In this document: piece after piece, positions 34,741-45,640 of the stretch | How positions within the stretch are numbered: the first letter of the stretch is position 1 | Layout of the letters: every line of letters begins with the position of its first letter | Assembly (NCBI GenBank): GCA_014529385.2 | Contig: CM043942.1 | Span: 6,325,001-6,389,000 of the forward strand | Source: Adiantum capillus-veneris | Lineage: Eukaryota > Streptophyta > Polypodiopsida > Polypodiales > Pteridaceae | DNA length: 64,000 nucleotides | Direction of reading: 5' to 3' | Notes under the pieces: generated by a model | Told to the model about the DNA's origin: nothing | The model's database searches: none | What the model saw: the letters and a program-made list of their open reading frames with translations, nothing else | Translations under genes and position numbers: made by a program

Positions 34741-36286
34741 AGGAGCTACGTGCCGTCCATCAAAAAAAGGCAGCCACGGCACAAACAGAGTTGAAGAAAA
34801 TACAAGCTCAAGCTGAGGCTAAGGAGAGACAACAATTCATAAGACGCCAACGAGAGGCCAACCTTGGAGTTACACATGCATTGCACGTTGAAATAGAGGA
34901 TGGTTGGTTGGACTCTAACACACCTATACGATAACTTATTGAACAAAATAGCGTCTATGGAAAAGTGCTATATAACGCATTGTTAGACACAGGTGCTAAA
35001 TATAATCTGTTGACATATGGAGTGTGGTCTCAGTTGGGAAAGCCATCTCTATCTGAGAGTACTATCCAAATCAAGGGTTTCAACAAGAAAAAAACTACGA
35101 TTTTTGGAATCTGGCACACTTTTGTCAGTTATGACAACGGGGTTGTGACTCAAGACTTTTTGGTCATGCCTGCTAAAACTATGGAAGGCAGTGTAAACCT
35201 AGGATGTGCGTGGATGATAGCCACCAAATGCACTATTGATTGGGGTACTGGGAGTGTTACAGCGCAAAAACCAACTCTTAGTCCTGCCACCCAAGCTACT
35301 CTTGAGGAAATAAAACCCAAAACATTGCATGTATAGGAAGTTGAGCCATATGTCCCTATAGCCCAACTCTCTAGAGCTTCAACTTTTGTAGTTGAAACAA
35401 AGCTTGAGACACACAATACATATTGTAATATAGTGAAGAAAACATACAAGTGGGTCCCTAAAGCTTCTTTAGCAACCATGGCTAATCAGTGCTAAAAAAC
35501 AAAAGACTTCTAAGAAACACACCACTTGCTCCCACAAATGTAACAAAACGTTGTGATGGATTCCTAGACGACTACTAGAAGCCCAAGGCTACTATCAAGG
35601 AAATGATCAAATATGGATGCCAAAACTTAAACTGTGTTCTTACGTGTCACTTGACCCATGTGAGTTAGATCCTATGATGACAAATCCGATGGAAGATCGT
35701 GGAAAAGGAAAAATCACAGAACACTATACACCGTATCCTGAGCTAGTATGGGTTCCCAAGCAAGAAAGGCTTGTTTCGCTCAGCTCAACCATAGAAAAAA
35801 TGAATGAAGCTTCTTGCTCTTCACGTAGTTCATATACAAAAATAGAAGCTTTGACACAACCTCCACCTACCATTGTACATATCTATACAAACAAGAAGGA
35901 ATTTGCACCTCCTGTTGTAAGTCCACCACCTACAACAACATTGCAAATAAAATCATGGGAGAGTACCTTACCACTTTGCAACTAGATGAAACACCTAAAG
36001 CGAGCATCAAATATTGGTCAAAGTCTTCACCCAAGAGAACTTGGAACAATCGGTTTCAAAAGGTGACGACATCATTCCAAAAGCTATGATCTACCCAAGG
36101 AAGGGGAGAGTGTTTGCTGACATTCATCATTCACTTACTCCCCTCTTAACCTTCCTCCCTGACCTCTCAATCTCCAATCTTAGGGAATGTATATATAAAG
36201 CCTTATACTCACAAGAACAAGATAAAAAAGTAAAAGAGCAAGAGCCACCAAACAATAATCTAGAAACTTACAAGCTCTATATATGA
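34741..36286 (+). pseudogene. C-terminal extension after integrase with retropepsin-like motif
   Basis: The frame of the integrase C-terminus continues through TAA 34680, a TAG near 34726 and a TAA near 34738 into a charged helix (KKIQAQAEAKERQQFIRRQR). After one more TAA near 34934 it enters 34965-35336, which reads VLYNALLDTGAKYNLLTYGV, then TTIFGIWHTF, TQDFLVMPAKT and VNLGCAWMIA. LLDTGA followed by a hydrophobic L-L-T-x-G-V segment is the signature of retroviral-type aspartic proteases. Further pieces carry paired W-V-P-K motifs (YKWVPK, ELVWVPK) and end in an acidic tail at 36286. A protease-like domain after integrase is not the usual gypsy order. It could be an extra domain of this lineage or the start of a second element joined here. 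Confidence 0.6.
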
Positions 36287-37582
36287 AACAAAATCATAAA
36301 AACACATTATGCACAAGGACACCACCTTTTGATATGACCCTTATAATATTAGCACTCTAACCATCATCTATTTGTGTGTACAGATATGGCTAGTACGCTA
36401 GAGTCATCCACTCCGACCTTGGGTGAGAGTTACCCTCTTTACTTTTCACAAGTGTTTCACATAGACTTTCTCGTGCTTTCCTGTGAATGGGATCTAGTAG
36501 GTACGCTAGCATGTGAGAGACATTTTGAGGAGTTAGAATGGATGATACTTTCTTGACCACGAGTGATCCATACTTAGTAGAGAGCATCTCTCCCTTTGCA
36601 CAAGACTACCCTTTTGACCAAGATGACTAAAGACGTTGGTGCAGCTAAAGTTGGTCGAAGCTAGCAAGTGGTCTATGCCAGGCAAAGGGTGCAGTCAAGT
36701 GCAGTGCAGAAGGCTAGGGCAGGTGCCAAGGCCCTTGGTAGCCAAAGGATAGCGGGAAAGTATGCCTGATGCGGTTTTTTAGGCCAAAAGTGCAGCTGAA
36801 TGATCCAGTTGTGATGGCAGGTCAAGAGGTTCGAAATGCCAAGTCAAAGATCTAGAAGGTAGAGTTCAGCGTGCCCTAGAAGCCGGTCCAGACGGCTCGT
36901 CAAACGGAGCCCCGGTGCTCAAGATATTGTAGTTTAAAGAAAGAGTATGTAGCAGATCCCCGACGGACAGGGCAGCAGGGGATGGGTAGCCCGAGCTAGT
37001 GTCAGTGTATATGTGTGTAGTGCTCGAGTTGTGGAGCATGCCGGTCTTCTCGGATCGCAAATCAGAGCTCTGGACAGCAAGTTAAGGTCAGTTGAAGATT
37101 TTCAGGGGGCAAGGTCTGAGCCCACTTGACCACATTGGAAGATGTGCCATCTGGCGTCATTTTAGCCTCGCCAAGATTCTTGGTGGAAGGGCGTACCATG
37201 TGGAGTTAGCACGAGTTGACTGCACGTCAATCGGATACTCGGTCCGCAAGATACTGCAAGTCAAAGTTGGGAGCTATCCCTTGAGCAATGATTACAGGTG
37301 CTTTTTTGGTGTTTTGTCGGCCTTGTTTGGTAGGCCTGGGAGATTCAGAGTGCGGTGAGCACGGGGGGGTTCGAAGTCGGGAACCAGCTCCATCAATTAA
37401 ACCTTGCGGCCCCGAAATCCGATTACCGGGTGCAAGTTGGCAAGCAGACAAGCAATGTGAAAAAATTGGGTTTTATGGAGTGTTTTCAAAAGCTTTACAA
37501 GGCTTTGAAGCCCATGGGCCACAGAGCTGCCACATGGCGGCTAATTAACCCACATGTGGGCGCGCAGTTAAAGTTTTCGTAG
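36287..37582. other. Gene-free stretch, increasingly GC-rich
   Basis: No convincing gene. The sequence from 36600 is richer in GC and in AAGTGCAG/AGGTxAAG-like words than its surroundings. A G-rich TTTTCAGGGGGCAAGGTC at about 37100-37115 might be a polypurine tract followed by an LTR starting TGAGCCC, but no partner LTR was found. Confidence 0.35.
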
Positions 37583-37590
37583 TATAAAAG
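37583..37590 (+). promoter_or_regulatory. TATA-box-like TATAAAAG at a GC-rich island
   Basis: TATAAAAG lies 44 bp upstream of an ATG at 37634, at the start of a CpG-rich island (37600-37860) that contrasts with the AT-rich window. It could be a host or LTR promoter. Confidence 0.35.
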
Positions 37591-37633
37591 CTGGGCGTGC
37601 GCCCTCTGTGAAGAGTGTGAGTCAAGGAGCTCC

Positions 37634-37780
37634 ATGAGCGCGTGGGCTATGGCTTCGGCGGCCCTGGGCGCTGCTGTGGCGGCGGTGTCGCGGAGCAGGC
37701 GGCGGGTGGCCGGATACGGCGGTTTTGGAGACGATCGGGGCGGCACAGTGGCGCGCCCGCGCGGTCCTTGGTGGTGTTGA
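37634..37780 (+). CDS. Small Ala/Arg/Gly-rich ORF in the GC island, uncertain
   Basis: ATG at 37634 opens a 48-codon frame, MSAWAMASAALGAAVAAVSR and so on, ending TGA at 37778-37780. The Ala-rich, Arg-containing, acid-poor N-terminus superficially resembles an organelle transit peptide. With the upstream TATA box it might be a truncated first exon, but GC-rich DNA gives such ORFs by chance and I see no clear donor site. It has no family resemblance. Confidence 0.2.
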   Translation: MSAWAMASAALGAAVAAVSRSRRRVAGYGGFGDDRGGTVARPRGPWWC

Positions 37781-37840
37781 TGACAGGGGGCGGTGCCCGC
37801 GGCCTTGGAAGGCCTCATTTTGGAAGGCTGAGGGGGAAGG

Positions 37841-37875
37841 GCATTAGCGACATCGCTAATGCCCCCCCCCCCCCC
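37841..37875. repeat. Palindrome plus poly-C module, copy 1
   Basis: GCATTAGCGA and TCGCTAATGC form a perfect 10-bp inverted repeat around CA (37841-37862), followed by a run of 14 C (37862-37875) and preceded by AGGGGGAAGG. The G run before and C run after extend the potential stem. Confidence 0.8.
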
Positions 37876-37970
37876 GGCTCGAGTTAGAGAGCGGCCCCAC
37901 GGGAGAAGAGAGAGCGAATATAGCCAGCTGAGGCAGTGCCAATTAGTAGGAGGGTCAAGTGGAGCTGAAG

Positions 37971-38046
<76 letters not shown>
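37971..38046. repeat. (CA)n(GA)n microsatellite
   Basis: A short CA run (37971-37982) passes into about 64 bp of GA. Ser-Leu or Arg-Glu ORFs crossing it are artefacts. Confidence 0.95.
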
Positions 38047-38049
<3 letters not shown>

Positions 38050-38206
38050 AGGCCAAGCCAAATGCAAGGCCCAAGGAAGAAGACAAAGAGAAGTCGGATA
38101 GAGGAAAGGGAGAGTCAAAGTCAAAAATGGAGCAGTGTAAGGTTGAGGCCAATAGGGGTAAAAATGAAGAGATAAAAATTAAAAAAATGAAAAGCTTAGG
38201 GGGAAA

Positions 38207-38249
38207 TAGCGACGTCGCTAGTGCCCCCCCCCCCCCCCCCCCCCCCCCC
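38207..38249. repeat. Palindrome plus poly-C module, copy 2
   Basis: The perfect 14-bp palindrome TAGCGACGTCGCTA (38207-38220) is followed by GTG and 26 consecutive C (38224-38249) and preceded by AGGGGGAAA. Layout and sequence match the module 366 bp upstream. Confidence 0.8.
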
Positions 38250-40840
38250 AAGTGCAAAGAGTGAAGAAGAGAGGAATAGAGCAAAGCGGTGCCCTCTTCT
38301 CAAAAGATGCCGGGTGGACCTATTAAATTGTAAATTCCCAAATAAAAGCCACCCCCTGTAAAAGTCAAAAATTAATCAATTTGGGGGCTTTTTTCTTGGC
38401 CTTTTGAGGTGCCGTTTGAAGCCTGCAAAGTGGAGTTCTCTAGCAAGCTAGCCCCTTTGTAACTTTTGCTTGAAAATGGCCATGGTGATGGCATTGCAAG
38501 CCGGTGTATGTGTTTTTTGAAGTTCAATCAAGCCACAGTTGCCTCCCAAGCTCTTCTTTCCCCTTCCCCATTTCTCTTTCTCCTACTTTCATGTCCCTCC
38601 TCGGTGCCGGCTGTGTGGAAGTGTGTGCCCCCCCGGATCGATGGTGTTTTGAGTGAGAGAGTGAGATTGAGTGGTTCTGTGCGTGTGTAAGGGTGGAGAC
38701 AGGCAGTGGTAGTAGGTGTACCTTGTGTGGTGGGTTTGTAGAGTGTGTGAGCAGTGGAAATCGAGCAGGCGGTGGTCTGCTAGTGCTAAGTGTTTCTTTG
38801 AAGGTGTTTTCTGAGAGGATAGGGGTGCTGTGAATACCCTGAGCTATAGAGAGGCCCTTTTGTTTGTGCTGGGCGTGTTCCCCCATTCCCCCTCTCCAAC
38901 GTCCAGTGACCTTCTTAGTAAACATTGGTGCCTCTAATGATGAAGAAGCATTACATGATTACACGGATGGCACGTATGATCTCACAGATGATAGATTTGT
39001 TTTTCTCAACAATGATGAGGATAGGGGTTTAGCTTTAGGGTTATCTCCTCATCTCTACAATATCATGTTCCCTTGACTCTCTAGGGGGAGTGCAAATACT
39101 AGGTTAGGGTTCCTTATGCTGTTTGATTGTGTTCAATAAAGGTTGGTGCCTCTTCCCATTGATGTGCCTCCTAGAGGTTTTCCTTGTGTTTTCTAGTGTG
39201 TACAGGAACGTGTTGTTTTTGTCAGGATTTGGAACTTCATGGAATCTTTCTCTTGATCACTCTTCAAATCAAGCGCGATCATCAACACAAATAGGTGTTT
39301 CTTGACCATTAGCATTGCCCCTTGTCTTTGGTTTTGCATCCATGTTTGTCTGCTTTAAATGTGATTGGTAGCACAATATTCCGCACATTTGCTTGGATTA
39401 AACATTAGATTATATATAATTTTTTCGGTCATAACCCCTGTCTAATTTTCAGAATCAAGCAGTCTGACTAAGCTAGTTTGACCAAGTTAGGAGTTAGAGA
39501 TCTTCTCTTAATACCAGGGGGAAAGCCTTCCTAATAATCAATGGTTACTTTAGGTTCTTAATTAAATTTAGGTAGCACTGTGTGCAATTTCCTAGGGATT
39601 TCTAGGGGTCGTAGTCCCTATTGACCTTTAACTTAAGTATTATGAAGGGAGTGTATTAGTGTGATGAGCCTGAGGAGGGTAACAATGTTATTTGACCCCC
39701 GCAAAGTTACAAAATAAAAATGCTGAAAATGAACAAAAGATTAAAAAAAACAAAAGTGCCACAATGTAAAATCTTAAGCTAGAAGAGAAATCCCAGCTTG
39801 ATTTGGTACTTCACTCACATGTATCAGCTATGGTACTAGAGCCCTGCAGGTTCCCAGTGTGGGCGCTTTTCCTTGAAAAGCAAAAAATCCAAGACATACA
39901 AAATACACACACACACATCAAAATTGAATCAATGTGAAGGACTTTGGGGGGTCAAAGAAAAGGGAATAAGTTAGGGGATGATTTCATGAGAAATTCCTTT
40001 ATAGTAGCTTAAGTACAGGTCTTCTAGGTATAGCCTCTAGTCAGTCCTCGGACATGAAATACTTGGCTCGCACGATTAAACAACTTAATTGACTAGAAAA
40101 AGTTTAGAAGCTTTCCCATGGTATTAATAGTTGACCTCTATTGCCTTTCGACTATTATATTAGCAACCTTAGGCTTGTTTAGTTTTTGACCTTTACAATT
40201 GTTTACGCGTTTGATTATATTATAGTTTAATATTTACTACAAAAAAAATTTTAATATTTGGTTACCAGTCAATTTGTGTGTGTACAACTACATATGATTT
40301 TTAATTGTATATGAGAATGCAGTTACTATGCTATTTTGATTGATTTTGTAGTGATTGACGAAGGCTAAGGAAATTCAATCTCGAATGCTCTTCCACCTTG
40401 ACGAACAAGCTTCATCTCTGTAATGTACCCAACATTTTTTCAATAAAAGTAATTCATTTACTTTGTAAATATTTGAGGTTTGCATTTTATTAAGTCAAAG
40501 AGAATTCTAATGGAACGATCGGATCAAAAATTGGACTTTAGAACTATTAATTATGACCCTTATTCACTTGAAAACAATAGGTTGATGGGAAACTTAAGCC
40601 TCAAGACTGTATCTAGAGATAAGAGTTGACCTTTAAGAAAGAAGGAGCAGTTTTAGGAAAGAAAAGAGGGGGAGTTAAGTTTAGAGTTCTTGGCTTGGAA
40701 GCCAAGATTCTTCTAAAATTGGAGAACCGAAATCGTGCATCGGATTCCGTGTCCGCCAAAGAAATTAAAATAAAAATAAAAATTTGGGAGCAGCGAACGT
40801 AGCGAACTTATCCCTCTACTCTTAGCTGGCCTTGAGAGCC
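38250..40840. other. Long stretch with no recognised gene
   Basis: Only short ORFs occur, such as 38864-39076 (containing EALHDYTDGTYDLTDDRFVF), with no family resemblance. A region near 38930 (AACATTGGTGCCTCT) and another near 39140 (GGTTGGTGCCTCTTCCC) share the word TTGGTGCCTCT. A CA run lies at 39908-39917. The DNA becomes AT-rich toward the promoter-like sequence at 40841. Confidence 0.4.
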
Positions 40841-40850
40841 TATATAAAGG
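40841..40850 (+). promoter_or_regulatory. TATA box TATATAAAGG
   Basis: It is followed by a long CT-rich leader (40850-41060) of the kind common in plant 5' untranslated regions and by an ATG at 41066 in good context. Transcription would start near 40870-40880. Confidence 0.6.
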
Positions 40851-41065
40851 ACCCTCTTCCCTCCCTTTCAGAGATAGACACACACTCTCAGAAGCGGAAG
40901 CTCTCTTGTCTTGACGTTGGAGTCACATTCTCTCCCTCAACCTGTCTCCCTCAAGCTCTTACCTTCAAACCATCTCCATCTCCAAGTCTTTCTCTACCAT
41001 CATCGTGTTGCCCTTGGAATTCTTGAGTTCTCTTTCTCTCTTTCCCTCTTCTCTACATCGATACG

Positions 41066-41245
41066 ATGGCCCCGAAGCGAGTGACTCGAAGCTCAAAGGA
41101 CGCTCATGTCGCTTCACCTCCAAGGAAAGTGCAGAGGAAGGCATCAACTACTCCAAATGTTGCTCAAGCGGAGGTATTTGTTGCGGAAGAAGTCGAAGTT
41201 GTCCAGCCTCAAACACGGGAGCTAATCGAACATGTCACTAATTCG
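41066..41245 (+). CDS. Putative first coding exon of an unrecognised gene
   Basis: The ATG (ACGATGG context) opens exactly 60 codons to a strong splice donor (TTCG|GTAAGA at 41246). The peptide starts MAPKRVTRSSKDAHVASPPR, is Lys/Arg-rich and likely nuclear, then turns acidic (AEEVEVV) and ends near LIEHVTNS. Codon choice is more GC-rich than in the surroundings. The TATA box and CT-rich leader support a real promoter and start. I could not find the following exon. The presumed intron contains a 19-bp minisatellite. It may be a host gene fragment, or the first exon of a transposon or an LTR-driven ORF. Confidence 0.45.
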
Positions 41246-41615
41246 GTAAGATCAATTTATAATTTTGCATTTCTATTCATGATGACTTGGGAATCTAAGC
41301 ATAGGAAACCCCTTAAACGGTCCGAGAAACGTGATTCTATTACAAGAAACAAGCATATGTTTTCATAGATTAGTAAAAGAACTATTTGATTAATTGTCAC
41401 TATTTGTTGAATTTTTATTGCTTAAGAAATCGTTATTGTTTGATAAGTGGTTACTGATTGATATGAAGAATTGGTTGATCATGTTTGAAGAATCATTTAA
41501 AGAAAAGAATTGTTGAAAGAATATCTTTTGTTCTTCACGGGTAGCGAGATGATTCCGCGATTAGCGGAGATTAAGCTGAGGTTATCGGCTCTCTTTTGTT
41601 CCTCGCAGTTAGTGG

Positions 41616-41748
41616 GATGCCTCATGGGTAGCAGGATGCCTGGCGGTTAGCAAGATGCCTCGCGGTTAGCGGAATGCTTCGCGGGTAGCAGGATGCCTGG
41701 CGGCTAGCAAGATGCCTCGCGAGTAGCAGGATGCCTCGTGGTTAGCGA
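41616..41748. repeat. 19-bp minisatellite, seven units
   Basis: Seven tandem units of GATGCCTCGCGGTTAGCAG type run head to tail (41616, 41635, 41654, 41673, 41692, 41711, 41730). Less regular related words occur upstream from about 41532 and downstream at 41820. It sits in the presumed intron after the exon at 41066-41245. CpG content is high for this window. Confidence 0.9.
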
Positions 41749-42869
41749 GATGGGAAGGTTGCCCAATTCGTGGTTAGTGAATAAATCCTTTGCAAAGGCT
41801 CTGTTGGTTAGACAGAGAAAGTCCGCGGGTAGCGGAAAATCATGAGAAATTGTAAAAGTTATTTTTGTTGAATTATAGGGCTATCTTCATTAGGCCTTGT
41901 TTGAATTTGTTTTAATATTGTTTGAAGGGCTGTATAAAAGAACCTATGTATGGAATTGATTAAGGAACATTGTTTGTATATTTATAATAGTGTGGTAGTA
42001 ATTAGAAAACAAGATGAAAAATGTGAGTGTGGGGTGGACAGTGGGGGTTGGTTCAAGTTGCCAGTCAAAGATGGGTGGTCTCGATTAGTCGAGAAACTTT
42101 CCACTCCCTCTTATTAAGAGAAGTGAAATTAGAAACTCATTGTCCCAAGAGTCGAGATATCCCCAATCTACGTGCTCACAAGATTACTAGCTAGTTTAGA
42201 CTGAGTCTCATATCATATATATGGTTTATGGATGGCGGCCATGCCTCTTACACGTGGGGAAAAAGGCGTTGTTTATGGATTCTAAATATGTCAATGGGAT
42301 TTCATCTTTATGTTAGAAAACAATTTTCATTAGAATCCTAGATTTATTGACTTGGCTTGTGGAGTATGACCCATATAACCACGTAAACGATGGATAGAGG
42401 ACTTCCTCTTCTCTGTTGCTCGTATCTCTACTTTGTGGAAACAGAGTAGGGTGTCGTCAATAGAAAAGGAGAATAAAGGAAACTAGTCTTCTCTACTTGC
42501 ACATTGGGAGGACTTGAACCTATGGAATGACAAAACTTACAAAGGAGCCATCCAATCTGGTAACAAGACTATGTCCCCACACCTTGCAACTAGGCACATA
42601 TATTGTGTGTTACAAAAAATTTCTTTCTCTGTGGTTATGCTATTGCATCGTTTGCATGCCAAGATTTAAGGCTTCAAGATTTTTTCATGAATTAAATGCT
42701 TACATAGAGTGCATTCACACTCGGATACAAAGATATGATATTTTTTGCACTCAACAAAAATATCATTAGTAGAGCACCCCCTGGGTAAATTTCTGGTGCA
42801 AAGCCTGTTTTAACACAATTTTTGGAACTTTAAAGGAGATGAAGTACATCATTGACGTAAAATGATGGC
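41749..42869. other. Stretch with no recognised gene
   Basis: AT-rich with a few short ORFs (42527-42769). I see no exon that clearly continues the ORF at 41066. Confidence 0.35.
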
Positions 42870-43350
42870 ATGGGAAAAAAATGTAAGAAGTCTTGTATTT
42901 TTTGCGGGAAAAATGATCATAGATGGGAAAAATGTCACAATAAGCCGTCGTCACAATGCGATCATGGTGACCACAAAGCCCGACATTGCTCATTGATATT
43001 TTTGGAGAAATATTATGTACTCTCTCTCTCTCTCATCATCTCTCTCACTTCATCTCTCTCTAACCATCTCTCTCTTCCCCTTACAACAATGTCCACATGG
43101 ATGCATCAACATATGTGATCGGATGCATCTTAGCACAGCCTAGAGAGAGCAACGTGGATTTTCCCATCTGTTACTTCAGTATACAACTTAATAGTGCAAA
43201 AAGAAATTACATGACCATGGAAAGGGAAGGATTAGGAATAGTCTATGTTGTAAAAAAGTTTAGACACTACCTTTTTGCAAATAAATTTATATTATTTGTG
43301 GATCATCAAGAACTACTATACTTGGTGAAAAAACCATGCAAATTATAGGA
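42870..43350 (+). pseudogene. Gag zinc knuckle joined to RNase H, internally deleted gypsy relic
   Basis: The frame at 42870-43010 carries CIFCGKNDHRWEKC, a CCHC knuckle (C-x2-C-x4-H-x4-C). A partly degraded second one may follow in CDHGDHKARHC. A CT-rich microsatellite follows (43019-43075). At 43097-43348 the frame reads MDASTYVIGCILAQPRESNV, LNSAKRNYMTMEREGLGIVY, KKFRHYLFANKF and VDHQELLYLV, the RNase H region of a gypsy pol. Protease and RT are missing between them, so this is a deletion derivative or two fragments brought together at the CT tract. Confidence 0.8.
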
Positions 43351-45060
43351 GATGTATTGATTTATGGCTTATCATAATGCTTTAGTTTGACTTCATCATA
43401 GTAGTCAAAAAAGGGAAAGGACATATGTGATGCTCAAGAGGATCTAGACTGGTTTTTTGATGTTCTTGATGATGCACACAAGTGGCATAATAGTCATGTC
43501 GATAAGAAGAGGAAATCATGCTCTAGACCACAAAGGATATAAAGTTGCAAGAGGTGTGAAGGAATTTTAGATCAATATGAAGATGAGTTTGATGACACTA
43601 CCTCAGTGATGATGATTCTCAATGGTGTTTTCGACAACCTGCTATAGTTTCCAACCTAAAACACCCTAAAGCTGTCAATTTTCAATTACCAATATCTTTT
43701 TAGGCACCTGCAATTCCAAAACCTGAGTTTCAAAGCGTGAATCTAATTTTTCAACACTCTAATGTTTCAAACGTGATTTTGATGTTCTGGAATATGGGAT
43801 CAAAGTTCTAGATACACGATCAATAAAGATAAGGAGTTAGTTCAAGAAGATTTTTTTCAAAACAAGGGTGATGGAGTGAAAGAGATGATAGGAGAAGAAG
43901 GAAAAAGCCAAGAACATCTCATGAGCCAAATGAGCCAAAGGTACTACCAGCTATCCTCAAACCTCACATCAAAGACAATCACCTCTTTGCGAGAAGAGAA
44001 GGAAAGTTTCCCAAAAGAATATTTGTTGCTTGAGAAGAAGGGAATACAAAAAGGGGTGACCCACAAAAACCACTAATATCCCATACAATCCCATATACCA
44101 GCATTGGACATCAATCTTGAAGAGGTTGAAATTTAGGTAGACATCGGATTAGAGTGCATTGAAGTGAAAGAGATGAAGATAGATGAAGACATATAGTATG
44201 TTGATGATGGGGATAATGTGATGAATCAATTTTTTATGTATCCTAATGAGGAGTATCCTAGAAGTAATATTTTGGAAGGTGTTTGTGTTGATATAGAAGT
44301 TTTTTTTGGAGTTTGAAGACTGAAAACCAATTTCAAAGAGTGGATATGAGTTATTCAAGTTGTGAAAACAAGGATCTCGAATTTCAAGTCCCTGAATTGA
44401 AAACTTTAATACCAAAGGTCCCTGCTTTACACAGTTCCAGATTGAAGGTCCACAAATAGAAAATTAGTGATTTGCAAAGATGTTATGTACCTATATTTAC
44501 TGAATTTTAAAGTCTTGTTGTTTCTCACGTGGAGATGATCAACAATCCTTCATTAGAGCTGGATAATGAGAGAAACTCAACTATGGTTGCGGAAAATGAA
44601 GCATTCAACTTCAATAAGAGAAGGTATCATTGATGGTCAAGTTTTCTAAGATTCAATCTAGAGTTGGTTTGCATATATCTTATTGCTATAAAGTTCATGA
44701 TGCTCTTAAGCAAGATATTCTGGACAAGTATTGTGGGACGAGTGTCTAACCTCACTCCTATCGTATTGCAGACATAGCAAGAACCACAAATATAATTTTC
44801 AATCCAAGGGACGAAGCTCACTCGACTAGTGCATAGAGGCTACAAGAGGTTGTCAATCTCTTGGAAAACAACAAACAACTTGCATCTAACTCAAGCTACA
44901 CTCAAATGACAGAAATCACCAAAAGCTAGTCGCTCATCGACAAACAAATCACAACCATTACAGCATCAAACGACATCCAAATGTTACAAAACTTCTAGGA
45001 CATGTTTATAAGACCTAAGCACACATGCTTATGGTCTCAAATCTTACTTTAGTTCAAGTA
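43351..45060 (+). pseudogene. Degraded retroelement-like coding debris
   Basis: Discontinuous frames carry phrases such as FRQPAIVSNLKHPKAVNFQL (about 43630), a Ser/Lys-rich ORF at 43876-44076, VMNQFFMYPNEEYPRSNILE (about 44220) and a helical LQEVVNLLENNKQLASN (about 44840). They sit downstream of the RNase H fragment, but I cannot assign them to a known domain. The stops are frequent. This may be the rest of the same gypsy relic or another gag. Confidence 0.3.
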
Positions 45061-45099
45061 CAAAAAACAGGATTATTAACAGTAGTGAGTTTTTGACCT

Positions 45100-45639
45100 A
45101 GTTGTTTTCAACCCAGAATGCATCTAAATGCTTAGCAATGATGCCCCAATTCCCCGCCTATACTTAGTTTATGATTTTAAGGCTTAAATTCCTACTTATG
45201 ATGAAATTAGGCCGTCGATCGCGACGAAAAAAGCTACGGATTACCATGAAATGCTTACGTCAATGCGTAGAGCTCTTACCTGCGGTTGCAACACAACAAA
45301 TGGCACTGCAATGTGACAATCGGGAAGGGAGTAAGAAGTGCGAGAAGGAGAGAAGTGAGCGCCATTAGCTCACACTGTGTTTCTGTTAGCCAAAACTTTT
45401 AAGATACTTACAAAACTTGGCTTTTATACATTAGCCAAGGTTTTTGTGGTCAAAACTAATAATCTGGGAGCTCTAACTAAAGACAGGTTGATACAATCTG
45501 AAAGTTTGCAGCCCCGGCTCATTAATTACACTATTTATCCGGAAAGTAGGAGTTACAACATTCTTGATTCATCAAAATAATAAGTCTTTTTACAATAAGA
45601 GCTCCAAAAAGTGTTATCCGAGTTAGCTTGCTGCTAACA
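45100..45639 (-). repeat. 3' LTR of a minus-strand retroelement (partial limits)
   Basis: On the minus strand a G-rich polypurine tract (AAAGAGGGGGGGAA, 45641-45654) is followed at once by TGTTAGCAGCAAGC, an LTR-like start at 45639. A TATA box GTATAAAA lies about 210 nt further (45422-45429). The far end is uncertain, and 45100 is only an estimate. No second LTR was found. Confidence 0.5.
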
Positions 45640-45640
45640 T

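Noticed and set aside
37959-38124. Long Arg-Glu or Ser-Leu ORFs across 12650-13000 and 37495-38284
   Set aside because: They are translations of GA and GT microsatellites and poly-C; there is no real coding signal.
42500-42530. A GGACTTGAACC word that resembles part of a tRNA
   Set aside because: No acceptor stem or other arms could be placed around it on either strand.
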